A model generated the notes under the pieces. That model was not told the DNA's origin. It did no database searches and worked only from the letters and a program-made list of their open reading frames with translations. A program made the translations under genes and the position numbers. 64,000 bases of DNA from Levilactobacillus cerevisiae (GTDB lineage: Bacteria > Bacillota > Bacilli > Lactobacillales > Lactobacillaceae): assembly GCF_003946245.1 (NCBI RefSeq), contig NZ_RHNN01000005.1, forward strand, positions 80,364-144,363, in the 5' to 3' direction. Below, piece by piece: positions 50,283-59,762 of this stretch (its first letter is position 1; each line of letters opens with the position of its first letter).

Positions 50283-51746
50283 ATGGCCAAAGACACAATT
50301 CAAACGTTCATTGATCATATCGTTTCCTCCCCAGCGCCTTACACGGAACTGGACCGGCAGTACGTCACGAACCGCATCTTCGCCTTGATTGGTGACGGTG
50401 TGGCGCGGGCCGCTGCTTCCGACGAGCCCATTGACCTGGTTAACGCCATGATCGAAACGGCCGTCGCCAACGGTAAAGTTGAAGATTCACCAAGTCCCAA
50501 GGAAATCTTGGAATCACAATTGATGGACTTCATGACACCACTACCATCCGCGTTGAACCGCGGTTTCTGGGACCGGTACCAGGACAATCCTAGTAAGGCG
50601 ACCGACTGGTTCTACCAGTTGAGTCAAAATAATAATTATATCAAGACCCGGAATATCGCGAAAAATGTGGTCTTCCCGGCCAAGACTGCGGCTGGTGAAT
50701 TAGAAATCACCATCAACCTGTCGAAACCGGAAAAGGACCCCAAAGCCATTGCCGCAGCCTTGACCCAGAAGAGTACCAGCTACCCCTTGGATCAACTGTG
50801 CATGACGAACGAAGGGTACCTGGGCCGTTTGGGCTATCCCGCCCGTAGCAATCACCGGATTATCCGCCTGATGCTGGGTGGCGAGACCTGGGGCTTCCAG
50901 TACTCCCCGTACGCTTATTTCTCAGAGCACGCAATCTTCTTGGCCCAAGAACACCGGCCAATGATTATCAACCAGCATACGTTTACCAACTTGCTGGAAA
51001 TCGTGCGGACGTTGCCAACCTACTTTGTCGGCAGTAACGCTGACTTGCCAATCGTTGGGGGATCCATGTTGACGCATGACCACTACCAAGGCGGTAAGCA
51101 CAACTTTCCAATGATGAAGGCCGGCATCGACCGTGAAATTGACCTCGGTATTGACGGGGTTACCGCGGGCGTTGTCGACTGGCCAATGACGGACATCCGC
51201 TTGCGTGGGAGCCAGCCAGAACCACTGATCAATGCCGCAACGAAGGTCTTAAACAGCTGGATCGACTATTCAGACGAGAGCGTTGACGTCCGGGCTTACA
51301 CGGATGGGACTCGGCATCACACGGTCACGCCTATCGCGTACCGGGATGGCGCCGACTACGTTTTGGACATTGTCCTGCGAGACAACCAAACGTCGACCAC
51401 CTATCCCGATGGTATTTTCCATCCGCACCAGGATGTCCAACACATCAAGAAGGAAAATATTGGTCTGATCGAAGTCATGGGGCGGGCAATCCTGCCAGCA
51501 CGGCTCAAGGATGAAATGGCGGAAGTCACGAAATACTTGCTCGACCAGCCCAACGAGATGGCGGACATGCATCGGGCTTGGGCCGATGACATCAAGCAAC
51601 ACAACCAGTTGAAGCCAGAGAACGTCACTACGGTGTTGCACCAAGCGATTGGCGATGTCTTCGCCCGGGTTCTGGCCGACGCCGGCGTCTTCAAACGCAA
51701 CGCCAAGGGCCAAGCGGCCTTAGACCAGTTCATCGCGCAAATCTAA
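50283..51746 (+). CDS. galT: Galactose-1-phosphate uridylyltransferase, class II
   Basis: 487 residues from the ATG at 50283, right after the galE stop, with GGAAGGCGAAG inside galE as ribosome site. It exchanges UMP between UDP-glucose and galactose-1-phosphate. Firmicute class II form: FLDR-like DRQYVTNRIFALIGDG, DWFYQLSQNNNYIKTRNIAK, YAYFSEHAIFLAQEHRPMII, the His-rich MLTHDHYQGGKHNFPMMKA, and FHPHQDVQHIKKENIGLIEV. It is followed directly by a cloverleaf element. Confidence 0.95.
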   Translation: MAKDTIQTFIDHIVSSPAPYTELDRQYVTNRIFALIGDGVARAAASDEPIDLVNAMIETAVANGKVEDSPSPKEILESQLMDFMTPLPSALNRGFWDRYQDNPSKATDWFYQLSQNNNYIKTRNIAKNVVFPAKTAAGELEITINLSKPEKDPKAIAAALTQKSTSYPLDQLCMTNEGYLGRLGYPARSNHRIIRLMLGGETWGFQYSPYAYFSEHAIFLAQEHRPMIINQHTFTNLLEIVRTLPTYFVGSNADLPIVGGSMLTHDHYQGGKHNFPMMKAGIDREIDLGIDGVTAGVVDWPMTDIRLRGSQPEPLINAATKVLNSWIDYSDESVDVRAYTDGTRHHTVTPIAYRDGADYVLDIVLRDNQTSTTYPDGIFHPHQDVQHIKKENIGLIEVMGRAILPARLKDEMAEVTKYLLDQPNEMADMHRAWADDIKQHNQLKPENVTTVLHQAIGDVFARVLADAGVFKRNAKGQAALDQFIAQI

Positions 51747-51758
51747 ACGGTCCTTTGC

Positions 51759-51946
51759 CAGCGCCTCCGGGCTGGTGAAAATGAGACCGAATCGCTGTGG
51801 GCGGGCGCCCGGAGCCGAAAGGCGGTCTCCGGGCTTACTTTGAGCCGCTGAAGTACGCGTCTCAAAGATACCAATTGCCTAAGCGGCGTAAACCGCCACT
51901 AAGGCAATTCCCACGGCTTGGCTCATTTTCACCAGCCCTGCGGCTA
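51759..51946 (+). repeat. Cloverleaf intergenic element, type I, forward (clean reference copy)
   Basis: Arms GGCTGGTGAAAATGAG / CTCATTTTCACCAGCC, then GCTGTGGG / CCCACGGC. Hairpin 1 GCCCGGAG / CTCCGGGC with loop CCGAAAGGCGGT, hairpin 2 CTTTGAG / CTCAAAG, hairpin 3 AATTGCCT, GCGG / CCGC, AGGCAATT. It begins 13 bp after the galT stop. Confidence 0.9.
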
Positions 51947-52191
51947 ACACTGGTTCAGACCGTAGATTTGCGGTTCACTGGTCTTAGTCGTTGGCACTGT
52001 GACGTCGGTTGTGGACTGATGATTGTTATTTGTTGTATCACTTAATAGTGATTTGAGGTTCTTGATCGACTATAGTTGAATCGGATACGCAAACCATGGG
52101 GTTGTCGTGGCTTGGGGTGGCGTTGGCCATGCTAAGCGACTCAACCCCATGTGACGTTTAGGCAACGATTAGCCATTGGTGGTGGAGTCCG

Positions 52192-52375
52192 TTCCCGGCG
52201 GCGAGTTCAAGGTGCCCTGCTGTGGGGCCCGGCTCCAGCCTGAGGAGCGGTCTTCCGCCTCGACTTGAAGCCTCACTAAGAACCGTGAGTCGCCAAGGTC
52301 GTCCCATGGCCTAACGTGAGAAAATCACTCAGCTAAGGCCATCGACACAGCTGGGCACGTTGACTCGCCTCTAGT
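52192..52375 (+). repeat. Cloverleaf intergenic element, type II variant, forward
   Basis: Outer GGCGAGTTCAAGGTGCCC / GGGCACGTTGACTCGCC, with CTGTGG / ACAG. Hairpins GCCTGAGGAGCGGTC, CTTGAAGCC / GTCGCCAAG, GGCCTAACGTGAG / CTCAGCTAAGGCC. It is closest in sequence to the copy at 62460. A separate hairpin CATGGGGTTG / CAACCCCATG lies at 52096-52151; nothing is seen in 52376-52647. Confidence 0.75.
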
Positions 52376-52647
52376 CACTGACACAGTGGATGAAGTGTGG
52401 TCCATGGGCACGTCACGGCGTATTTTGGCTGATGGTTACGTTGTATTAGGTAGTCAAAGTGTTTACCAGTTAAGCTAGTCCAGGCAGCAATTGGTTGGTT
52501 ACTGAAAATTTTGGTGTGCTGGATGGGGTAGCTTAAGTGGTACATAAGTTTGTACCAGATTGTAGATGGCTGGCGATGGACCAATTCAAAAGAATTGCCC
52601 AGCAACCGCTACATTGATGACAGAAGTAAATGACGCTCGTGGTAAGT

Positions 52648-52873
52648 GTAGCCGGGTGGGACGTGATGGAGCCGGAGGTAGTTAGGTACCGAACCCTGTG
52701 ACAGTGGTGTTGGACTGGTGGTCTGCCAGTCCTACAGCACGGACCGTGTTTTGAGACTTGGGGTTTTCAAGCCTCAAAACCGAGTATAAAGACCGCTTCT
52801 CAGGCTTTAGACGGGTCCCACAGGGTGAAGCGTACCTAGACTACCGGAGGTGGAATCGCGCCCCACCCGGCGG
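52648..52873 (-). repeat. Cloverleaf intergenic element, type II, reverse
   Basis: Outer GCCGGGTGGG / CCCACCCGGC, GTTAGGTAC / GTACCTAGAC, ACCCTGTG / CACAGGGT. Hairpins GGACTGG / CCAGTCC, TTTTGAGACTTG / CAAGCCTCAAAA, AAAGACCGC / CAGGCTTT. It ends 40 bp before the LacI-type gene. Confidence 0.82.
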
Positions 52874-52907
52874 AATCAGTTACCACGGCGCGTAAGTTTA
52901 ATGATAA

Positions 52908-53939
<1,032 letters not shown>

Positions 53940-53971
53940 GCCCTTTTGGGTTTTAACTCTGGTGTTTGTCA

Positions 53972-54158
53972 TCGCCTCCGGGCTGGTGAAAATGAGACCG
54001 GATCGCTGTGGGCGGACGTCCAGAGCCTGGGAAGCGGTCTCTGGACTTACTTTGAGCCGCTGAGAAGCGCGTCTCAAAGATACCAATTGCCTAAGCGACG
54101 AAAACCGTCACTAAGGCAATTCCCACGGCTTGGCTCATTTTCACCAGCCCTGCGGCTG
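53972..54158 (+). repeat. Cloverleaf intergenic element, type I, forward
   Basis: Arms GGCTGGTGAAAATGAG / CTCATTTTCACCAGCC. Hairpins GTCCAGAGCC / GCGGTCTCTGGAC, ACTTTGAG / CTCAAAG, AATTGCCTAAGCGACG / CGTCACTAAGGCAATT. First unit of a 220-bp tandem repeat (53994-54213). Confidence 0.9.
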
Positions 54159-54212
54159 ATACTAGTTTGAACCGGCCTATTTTCTTTGCTGGAAGTGGGT
54201 GGATGTTGTGGT

Positions 54213-54378
54213 TGAGACCGGATCGTTGTGGGCGGCCGCCTGGAGCCGAAAGGCGGTCTCCAGGCTTACTTTGAGCCGCTGAGAAGCGCGTCTCAAAGAT
54301 ACCAATTGCCTAAGCGACGCAAACCGTCGCTTAGGCAATTCCCACGGCTTGGCTCATTTTCACCATCCCTGCGGCTAA
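54213..54378 (+). repeat. Cloverleaf intergenic element, type I, forward, left arm missing
   Basis: Second unit of the 220-bp tandem repeat (54214-54433). Hairpins GCCTGGAGCC / GCGGTCTCCAGGC, ACTTTGAG / CTCAAAG, AATTGCCTAAGCGACG / CGTCGCTTAGGCAATT. The left GGTGAAAAT arm is replaced by unit-junction sequence, so the terminal stem cannot form. Confidence 0.85.
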
Positions 54379-54483
54379 CACTTGTTTAAACCGGCCTATT
54401 TCTCTGTTGTGAGTGGGTGGACGTCGTGGTTGAGTGGTAACGCCGCGGCTCAAAGTCACGTTTAAAAATACATTTATAAAATG

Positions 54484-54527
54484 GTAAACAGGCTTAGACG
54501 TCCTCATGGGGGTCTAAGCCTGTTTAC
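54484..54527. terminator. Long perfect hairpin, terminator-like
   Basis: GTAAACAGGCTTAGAC pairs exactly with GTCTAAGCCTGTTTAC around a 12-nt loop. No T run, but it sits between the galR and LOR-protein transcripts, which converge here. Confidence 0.6.
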
Positions 54528-54599
54528 GTTAGTTAGCAAAGGATTGAGAGTTAAGCTGCCAGGATCACCTACTACAAAGTAGGCGTATACCGCTGGAAT

Positions 54600-54770
54600 G
54601 GGCAACAGAGTCTAAAACCGTCAGTTTACCGTTCGCCAAATTAAGACCGAAACACCTACGTAGGCTGTGGCCAATTATTGCGTACCAACGTGCCAGTCCA
54701 GCGATGGTCTCATCAACGTTCTGGTTTAGAATAATCAGAATCTCTGGCAGCCGCAGGTGGTAATTTTTAA
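54600..54770. repeat. Degenerate intergenic element fragments
   Basis: It shares AGTTTACCGTTCGCCAAAT with 2259 and 6075, and CAGAATCTCTGGCAGCCGCAG plus its downstream GATTGAATC..TGTTAGCTGGGCCG block with 2390-2462. The middle is deleted or scrambled. Confidence 0.6.
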
Positions 54771-54846
54771 CCAATTTTGTGGATTGAATCCCTGTTAGCT
54801 GGGCCGTTTTTGGTGCTTTCGGGCAGTTATCCAGAGTACCAACCGG

Positions 54847-55350
54847 CTAGTACCGGCTAGCGTTTGCGGCTGCTGCGCCTGCCTGCATCTGTTTGACATA
54901 GGCGATGGCGATGACCAGGCCTACTAGCAGTAGTTCGTCTGCCTCGTTGATGATTGTGATTTCGTATTTGTCGCCCACGGTGAACCAGCGCTTAGCAACG
55001 CGGCCACTGACCTGCCCCTGCCTGGCGACTTCAAAATTCATGTCCCAGACGTCGCCGGTGACCGCCAAACCCACGGCCGACAACTCGTAGCGCGAACTGA
55101 AAAAGGTGAACCGTTTCTGAATCGTCGCCACCTGCTGGCTACCAATTTCCAAAGAAAAGGTCGGTTGCCAGGTGAGCGGCTTCTTGGTGACGCTGCCCAC
55201 AATGCGCTTATTACGGTCTAGAATGTCGAAATGCTTGGCTATTTGAAAAACACTGCCGACCACCTGATAGACCGGTTGATCGCGTTCATTTAAAACGGCA
55301 AATTTGTCCCGCAATGACCAGACTTGTTGCTTGAGATAGAGTTTGTACAT
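54847..55350 (-). CDS. LURP-one-related (LOR/YxjI-like) protein
   Basis: 167 residues. ATG at 55350; GGGGAGGCACACAC is the ribosome site. It has the tubby-like beta-barrel pattern: MYKLYLKQQVWSLRDKFAVL, DQPVYQVVGSVFQIAKHFDI, RNKRIVGSVTKKPLTWQPTF, GRVAKRWFTVGDKYEITI, and a buried C-terminal helix (LLLVGLVIAIAYVKQMQ). Biochemical function of this family is unsettled; a phospholipid or nucleic-acid link has been suggested. Single gene. Confidence 0.8.
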   Translation of the reverse strand: MYKLYLKQQVWSLRDKFAVLNERDQPVYQVVGSVFQIAKHFDILDRNKRIVGSVTKKPLTWQPTFSLEIGSQQVATIQKRFTFFSSRYELSAVGLAVTGDVWDMNFEVARQGQVSGRVAKRWFTVGDKYEITIINEADELLLVGLVIAIAYVKQMQAGAAAANASRY

Positions 55351-55455
55351 GTGTGTGCCTCCCCGAAATGCCAGTGAACAAAATAGTTACGCACGAGATT
55401 TGCGTGGTGCCCTCGCTGAGCGTACTGGCAGGCTCTAGTGTAAGAGATATAGAGG

Positions 55456-55479
55456 TCACTTGCAAGATACTGCAAGTGA
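55456..55479. promoter_or_regulatory. Inverted repeat, possible operator
   Basis: TCACTTGCA and TGCAAGTGA are perfect arms separated by 6 bp, 105 bp upstream of the LOR gene start. The regulator is unknown. Nothing else stands out in 55480-55839. Confidence 0.5.
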
Positions 55480-55839
55480 TGCCCGCCAGCCGGCTCGTGG
55501 CTTGTCAGGGCCATTATTGGGGTCGCCGGCTAGTCTGTCCACCGCTTTGCTAGCCATCTCAGGTGGTTGGTAAGGTGACTTGGTGGAGCGAAAAACTGCT
55601 GGAAAATTTTTAAAATTTTTTTGTTTTCTGGGCCAAATGGTTCCGAATTTGAATTGCGTTCTAGCCAGTTAGTTTACTGCTTCAGGTGTCGGCCGTTCAC
55701 CTTTGCCAGTTTCAGCCTTCTTGTAGGGGGCAGTTTGTTTGTCCAATTACAATTAACTGGGCGGACGAAAATGGTTGCTTTTTTGGCCAAATTTGTTAGT
55801 AGCGGCTCAATCTCAAATGTCCAGGGGACAGTTAAATTT

Positions 55840-55887
55840 ATCCATATGTTGTATTCGATCGGTAAATGCGATACCATATGTGGTACA
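55840..55887 (+). promoter_or_regulatory. Tandem NrdR-box-like sites before nrdJ
   Basis: ATCCATATGTTGTATT (55840-55855) and ATACCATATGTGGTAC (55871-55886) each match about 10 of 16 NrdR-box positions. Their centres are 31 bp apart (three helical turns), as expected for NrdR pairs. Confidence 0.5.
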
Positions 55888-55912
55888 AGCTTAAAGAACG
55901 GGAGAGATTGAT

Positions 55913-58165
55913 ATGATGAACGTAGAAACCGCAGCGCCAGTACATTTGACGCCCGAATTTATCGCCAAAACAGAAAATGAAGTCACACCACATTGGGGTG
56001 AACTCGGTTGGGTAACCTACAAGCGGACCTACGCACGCTGGCTCCCAGAACAGGGTCGCAACGAAGAGTGGCCGGAAACTGTGCAACGGGTGGTTGAGGG
56101 GAACATTAACCTCGATCCCCGCTTGCAGGCCGACACCGTTGACTCCCAAGTGATTGAAGATTTAACTGAAGAAGCGCAGAACCTCTTTAAATTGATTTAT
56201 GGCCTGGCCGCAACACCTTCCGGCCGGAACCTGTGGATCTCCGGGACCGAGTACCAACATCGGAACGGGGATGCACTGAACAACTGTTGGTTCATCGCTG
56301 TTCGGCCACAAGCCTATGGGGACAGCCACATTATTCCTAGTTACCTGAAGCCTGAACAGATTGCGGCTTCCATGCCATTTTCCTTCATGTTCGATCAACT
56401 GATGAAGGGCGGCGGTGTCGGCTTCTCCGTGACGCCGAACAACGTGAAACAGATGCCCCAGGTCGACAACCACGTGGATTTGACCGTGCTGATCGACAGC
56501 GAGAGTGACTCCTACGACGCTTCCTTGAAATTAGGGGCCGTAGACAAGTCCGACTGGATGCACGCCAACTCCTTGGCTGACACCCGCTACTACCGCTTGC
56601 CCGACACCCGTGAAGGCTGGGTTCTGGCCAACGCCAACATGATTGATGCCCATTTTGATGGCACCAACCCCGATGACAAAACTAAAGTTGTCTTAGACAT
56701 TAGCGATATTCGGCCCAAAGACGCGCCAATCCACGGCTTCGGTGGGACGGCTTCTGGTCCCATGCCATTAGTCGAAATGTTATTTGATATCAATTCTATT
56801 TTAAACGACGCAGTTGGCCGCAAGCTGACCGCTGTCGACTGCACCGACATGGGCAATATGATCGGTAAGACGGTCGTTGCTGGGAACGTCCGTCGTTCCG
56901 CTGAACTCGCCCTGGGTGGGTCCGAAGACGATGACTTTATTACCATGAAACAGGATAAGGACAAGCTCTACCATCACCGGTGGGCGTCCAACAACAGTGT
57001 CGCCGTTGACAGTAGCTTTACCGACTACCAACCCATCGCGGACTCCATTCAACACAACGGTGAACCCGGGATCGTTAACCTGGGTCTGTCCCGTGATTAC
57101 GGCCGCTTGATTGATGGCCGTCAAGAAGGTATCGACGAAGCCGTCGAAGGGACCAACCCTTGTGGCGAAATTTCTTTGAGTAACGGCGAACCTTGCAACC
57201 TCTTTGAAGTGTTCCCAAGTGTTGCTGAAGAACAAGGTTGGCAACTAGAAGACGCCTTTGGTTTGGGCGCTCGTTACACCAAGCGGGTCACGTTCAGTCA
57301 CTATGACTGGGAAGTTTCTCGCGATGCCATCCAAAAGAACCGGCGGATTGGGGTTTCCATGTCTGGGATTCAAGACTGGATTTTGAAGACCTTTAAACAC
57401 CGCGTGGTGACTGGTTTTGAGGCCAAGCGCGATGACACGACTGGCAAGACGGTGATGGCCCCCATTTACAATCAAACGGCCGTTAAACGCTTCAGTGATC
57501 TTTATGCTGCCGTGGTGAAGGCGGACAAGGACTACTCTGACACGCTGGGTTGCCAACCATCCATCAAGCACACGACGGTGAAGCCTTCTGGGACCGTGGC
57601 AAAATTAGCTGGCGTTTCTGAAGGGATGCATTTCCACTATGCCCGTTACCTGATTCAACGGATTCGCTTCCAGGACAGCGATCCACTGCTGCCAGCCTTG
57701 AAGGCAAGTGGCTACAAGGTCGAACCCGACGTTTACAGTCAAAACACGATGTGTGTGGAATTCCCTGTCCAGGCCGCACACGCTGATCAAGCTGCTTTTG
57801 CGACCGCTGGTGAAGTGTCGATGGCGGAACAATTTGCCACCCAAGCTTTCCTGCAGACGTACTGGTCCGACAACGCGGTTAGTTGTACCGTGACGTTCCA
57901 GCCAGAAGAGGGCGATCAGATCAGCGACCTCTTGATGCAGTACCGGAACACCATCAAGTCCACGTCCCTGTTGCCATACAGCGGCGCCGACTTCAAGCAA
58001 GCGCCTAAGGAACCTATCGATGCCAACACCTACACGGAAAAGTGTGCAGAAATCACGGCTGACGTGGCGGAAACCTTCGCTGCGATGACTGGGAACCATG
58101 ACCAGAAGGATATTGAGCTGGTGGACCAGTCCGATTGTGCCGGCGGTGCCTGCCCAATCCGTTAA
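55913..58165 (+). CDS. nrdJ: Adenosylcobalamin-dependent ribonucleoside-triphosphate reductase (class II)
   Basis: 750 residues, ATG at 55913 (a second ATG follows at once) with GGGAGAG upstream. It reduces NTPs to dNTPs with a cobalamin-derived thiyl radical. Visible: RTYARWLPEQGRNEEWPETV, first active Cys in ALNNCWFIAVRPQ, DQLMKGGGVGFSV, thiyl Cys in GTNPCGEISLSNGEPCN, VKPSGTVAKLAGVSEGMHFH, and the C-terminal swinging redox pair CAGGACPIR. It closely fits the monomeric L. leichmannii enzyme in length. The adenosyltransferase downstream would supply its cofactor. Confidence 0.95.
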   Translation: MMNVETAAPVHLTPEFIAKTENEVTPHWGELGWVTYKRTYARWLPEQGRNEEWPETVQRVVEGNINLDPRLQADTVDSQVIEDLTEEAQNLFKLIYGLAATPSGRNLWISGTEYQHRNGDALNNCWFIAVRPQAYGDSHIIPSYLKPEQIAASMPFSFMFDQLMKGGGVGFSVTPNNVKQMPQVDNHVDLTVLIDSESDSYDASLKLGAVDKSDWMHANSLADTRYYRLPDTREGWVLANANMIDAHFDGTNPDDKTKVVLDISDIRPKDAPIHGFGGTASGPMPLVEMLFDINSILNDAVGRKLTAVDCTDMGNMIGKTVVAGNVRRSAELALGGSEDDDFITMKQDKDKLYHHRWASNNSVAVDSSFTDYQPIADSIQHNGEPGIVNLGLSRDYGRLIDGRQEGIDEAVEGTNPCGEISLSNGEPCNLFEVFPSVAEEQGWQLEDAFGLGARYTKRVTFSHYDWEVSRDAIQKNRRIGVSMSGIQDWILKTFKHRVVTGFEAKRDDTTGKTVMAPIYNQTAVKRFSDLYAAVVKADKDYSDTLGCQPSIKHTTVKPSGTVAKLAGVSEGMHFHYARYLIQRIRFQDSDPLLPALKASGYKVEPDVYSQNTMCVEFPVQAAHADQAAFATAGEVSMAEQFATQAFLQTYWSDNAVSCTVTFQPEEGDQISDLLMQYRNTIKSTSLLPYSGADFKQAPKEPIDANTYTEKCAEITADVAETFAAMTGNHDQKDIELVDQSDCAGGACPIR

Positions 58166-58186
58166 GGTTCTACCTTGCGGTTTGCT

Positions 58187-58370
58187 TGCCGCCTGCGGTA
58201 GCCAGACGCCGCTCCTGTGGGGCAGACCTGAAGCCAAAGGGCGGTCTTCAGGGCGACTTGAAGCCTCACAAGACCGTGAGTCTACAAGCTCGGCCGTGGC
58301 CTAAGACGAGAGAACCGCTCGTCTAAAGCCACCGACACAGGGCTCTGTCTGGCTACCTCCGGCTGAGGCA
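58187..58370 (+). repeat. Cloverleaf intergenic element, type II, forward
   Basis: Outer GCCTGCGGTAGCCAGAC / GTCTGGCTACCTCCGGC, then CCTGTGG / CACAGGG. Hairpins CCTGAAGCC / GCGGTCTTCAGG, CTTGAAGCC / GTCTACAAG, TGGCCTAAGACGAG / CTCGTCTAAAGCCA. It begins 22 bp after the nrdJ stop. Confidence 0.85.
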
Positions 58371-58490
58371 GCAAGGTGGAAACTTCCCGGTTGGTGTCCT
58401 TGGTTGTGGGTTGTTAGTTTTGAATTTTAAAATTAAATCTGAAATTCTTGAAGCGTTGATTGTACATTGATCAATGCTTCTTGTATTATC
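58283..58490 (+). repeat. Direct duplication, copy 1
   Basis: 208 bp repeated at 58645-58852 with few changes. It holds the right half of the cloverleaf at 58187 plus the hairpin AAGCGTTGAT / ATCAATGCTT. Confidence 0.85.
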
Positions 58491-58644
58491 AGGCTGAAAA
58501 ATCGGAAAATCGCCGATTAAACAGCCTCGACACAGGACTCCGTATCCGGTCACCTCCACTGATGGCAACGGTAAGCTTAACGGTTGGTGTCCTTGTTTGT
58601 ATGGTTTTTACTTGTGATTTAAGTTTTCACAAGAACCGTTAGTG

Positions 58645-58852
58645 TACAAGCTCGGCCGTGGCCTAAGACGAGAGAACCGCTCGTCTAAAGCCACCGACAC
58701 AGGGCTCTGTCTGGCTACCTCCGGCTGGGGCAGCAAGGTGGAAACTTACCGGTTGGTGTCCTTGGATGTGGGCTGTTAGTTTTGAACTTTAAAATTAAAT
58801 CTGAAATTCTTGAAGCATTGATTGTACATTGATCAATGCTTCTTGTATTATC
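58645..58852 (+). repeat. Direct duplication, copy 2
   Basis: Same as 58283-58490. Here the hairpin reads AAGCATTGAT / ATCAATGCTT, fully paired, and ends 75 bp before the adenosyltransferase gene. The 154 bp between the copies has no recognisable feature. Confidence 0.85.
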
Positions 58853-58926
58853 TAAACGTAGCGTTTTTAACGAAAATGGCGATGCTCTTTTTCAAATCGT
58901 CAAATTAAACTGAGGTGGATGAGACT

Positions 58927-59514
58927 ATGAAGATTTATACGCGTGTTGGTGATCAAGGAATGACGAAGCAGATTAGCGGTAAGATGGTGTCCAAGACCGA
59001 TGCGCAGATCGTGACGTTGGGTGACATTGATGAGTTTCAATCTTACCTGGGCGTCGTGGTTGCTAGCTTGAGTGAGCGGCCGGAACTGGTTGACGAAATC
59101 AGCGAAGTGCAACGCAAATTGTACATGCTGGAGGCCGACATCAGTGTGGAGCGCCACCAGGAAATGACGTTAGCGGACACGACTGCCTTGGAAGAACGGG
59201 TCGATTTTTTCATGGACAGCACGCCTGAATTGACCGAGTTCATTTTGCCCGGTGGTTCTGAAGCCGGCGCCCGGTTGCAATATGCCCGGACAGTTGCGCG
59301 GCGTGCCGAACGGTCAGCAGTGGCTTTGAACCTGGAACAACCGTTGGAACCCGCTATCCTGAAGTACCTGAACCGGTTGTCGGATTACTTGTTCGCCATG
59401 GCGCGTTACGTGAACTACCTGGACGGCTACCAAGAAGTACCGAGCAACAAGGAAAAAGCCGAACGCAAGGCAGAACGTGAAGCCCGGCGCCAGGCAAAAA
59501 AGGACGCTGAATAG
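58927..59514 (+). CDS. Cob(I)alamin adenosyltransferase, PduO type
   Basis: 195 residues from the ATG at 58927 with GAGGTGG eight bases upstream. Motifs: MKIYTRVGDQGMTKQISG (ATP loop), VTLGDIDEFQSYLGVVVAS, LPGGSEAGARLQYARTVARR then AERSAV (ATP-binding basic helix), LNRLSDYLFAMARYVN. The last ~25 residues are a charged helix (EKAERKAEREARRQAKKDAE). It transfers adenosyl from ATP to cob(I)alamin. As the next gene after nrdJ it probably feeds the reductase; no diol dehydratase genes are in view. Confidence 0.9.
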   Translation: MKIYTRVGDQGMTKQISGKMVSKTDAQIVTLGDIDEFQSYLGVVVASLSERPELVDEISEVQRKLYMLEADISVERHQEMTLADTTALEERVDFFMDSTPELTEFILPGGSEAGARLQYARTVARRAERSAVALNLEQPLEPAILKYLNRLSDYLFAMARYVNYLDGYQEVPSNKEKAERKAEREARRQAKKDAE

Positions 59515-59685
59515 CATCTGAAATTTGAGGAATCAGTGAATCCTGTAGGGGATGGGCTGGTTCCTTCTTTGCGGTCAAAAAAGCCCTCGCAACCACAAGG
59601 GATACGAGAGCTAGGAAGAAGTAATTTAATTGTTAACAGATACCACCATCAGAAAGGTAAAAGAGCGGTTACTGGGTTAAATCAG

Positions 59686-59757
59686 TGTCAGCCGAGAGGG
59701 TGTCCTCCCCGCAGCGTTCCAGCGTATTTTGACCGCTCGGTAGGCGACCGTTTAAAC
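59686..59757 (-). repeat. Fragment of a type I element
   Basis: CAGTGTCAGCCGAGAGGG and GCAGCGTTCCAGCGTATTTT then ACCGCTCGGTAGGCG are the two ends of a type I copy with the three hairpins deleted. It sits 6 bp from the pepO stop codon. Confidence 0.65.
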
Positions 59758-59762
59758 CGGTG

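Noticed and set aside
55351..55912. Cobalamin riboswitch before nrdJ
   Set aside because: I looked for a B12-box-like conserved core and large leader structure and saw none; only the NrdR-box-like pair is supportable.
58460..58642. Small plus-strand frame between the 208-bp duplicates
   Set aside because: No ribosome site, and its start lies within a duplicated hairpin. Codon usage is unlike nearby genes.
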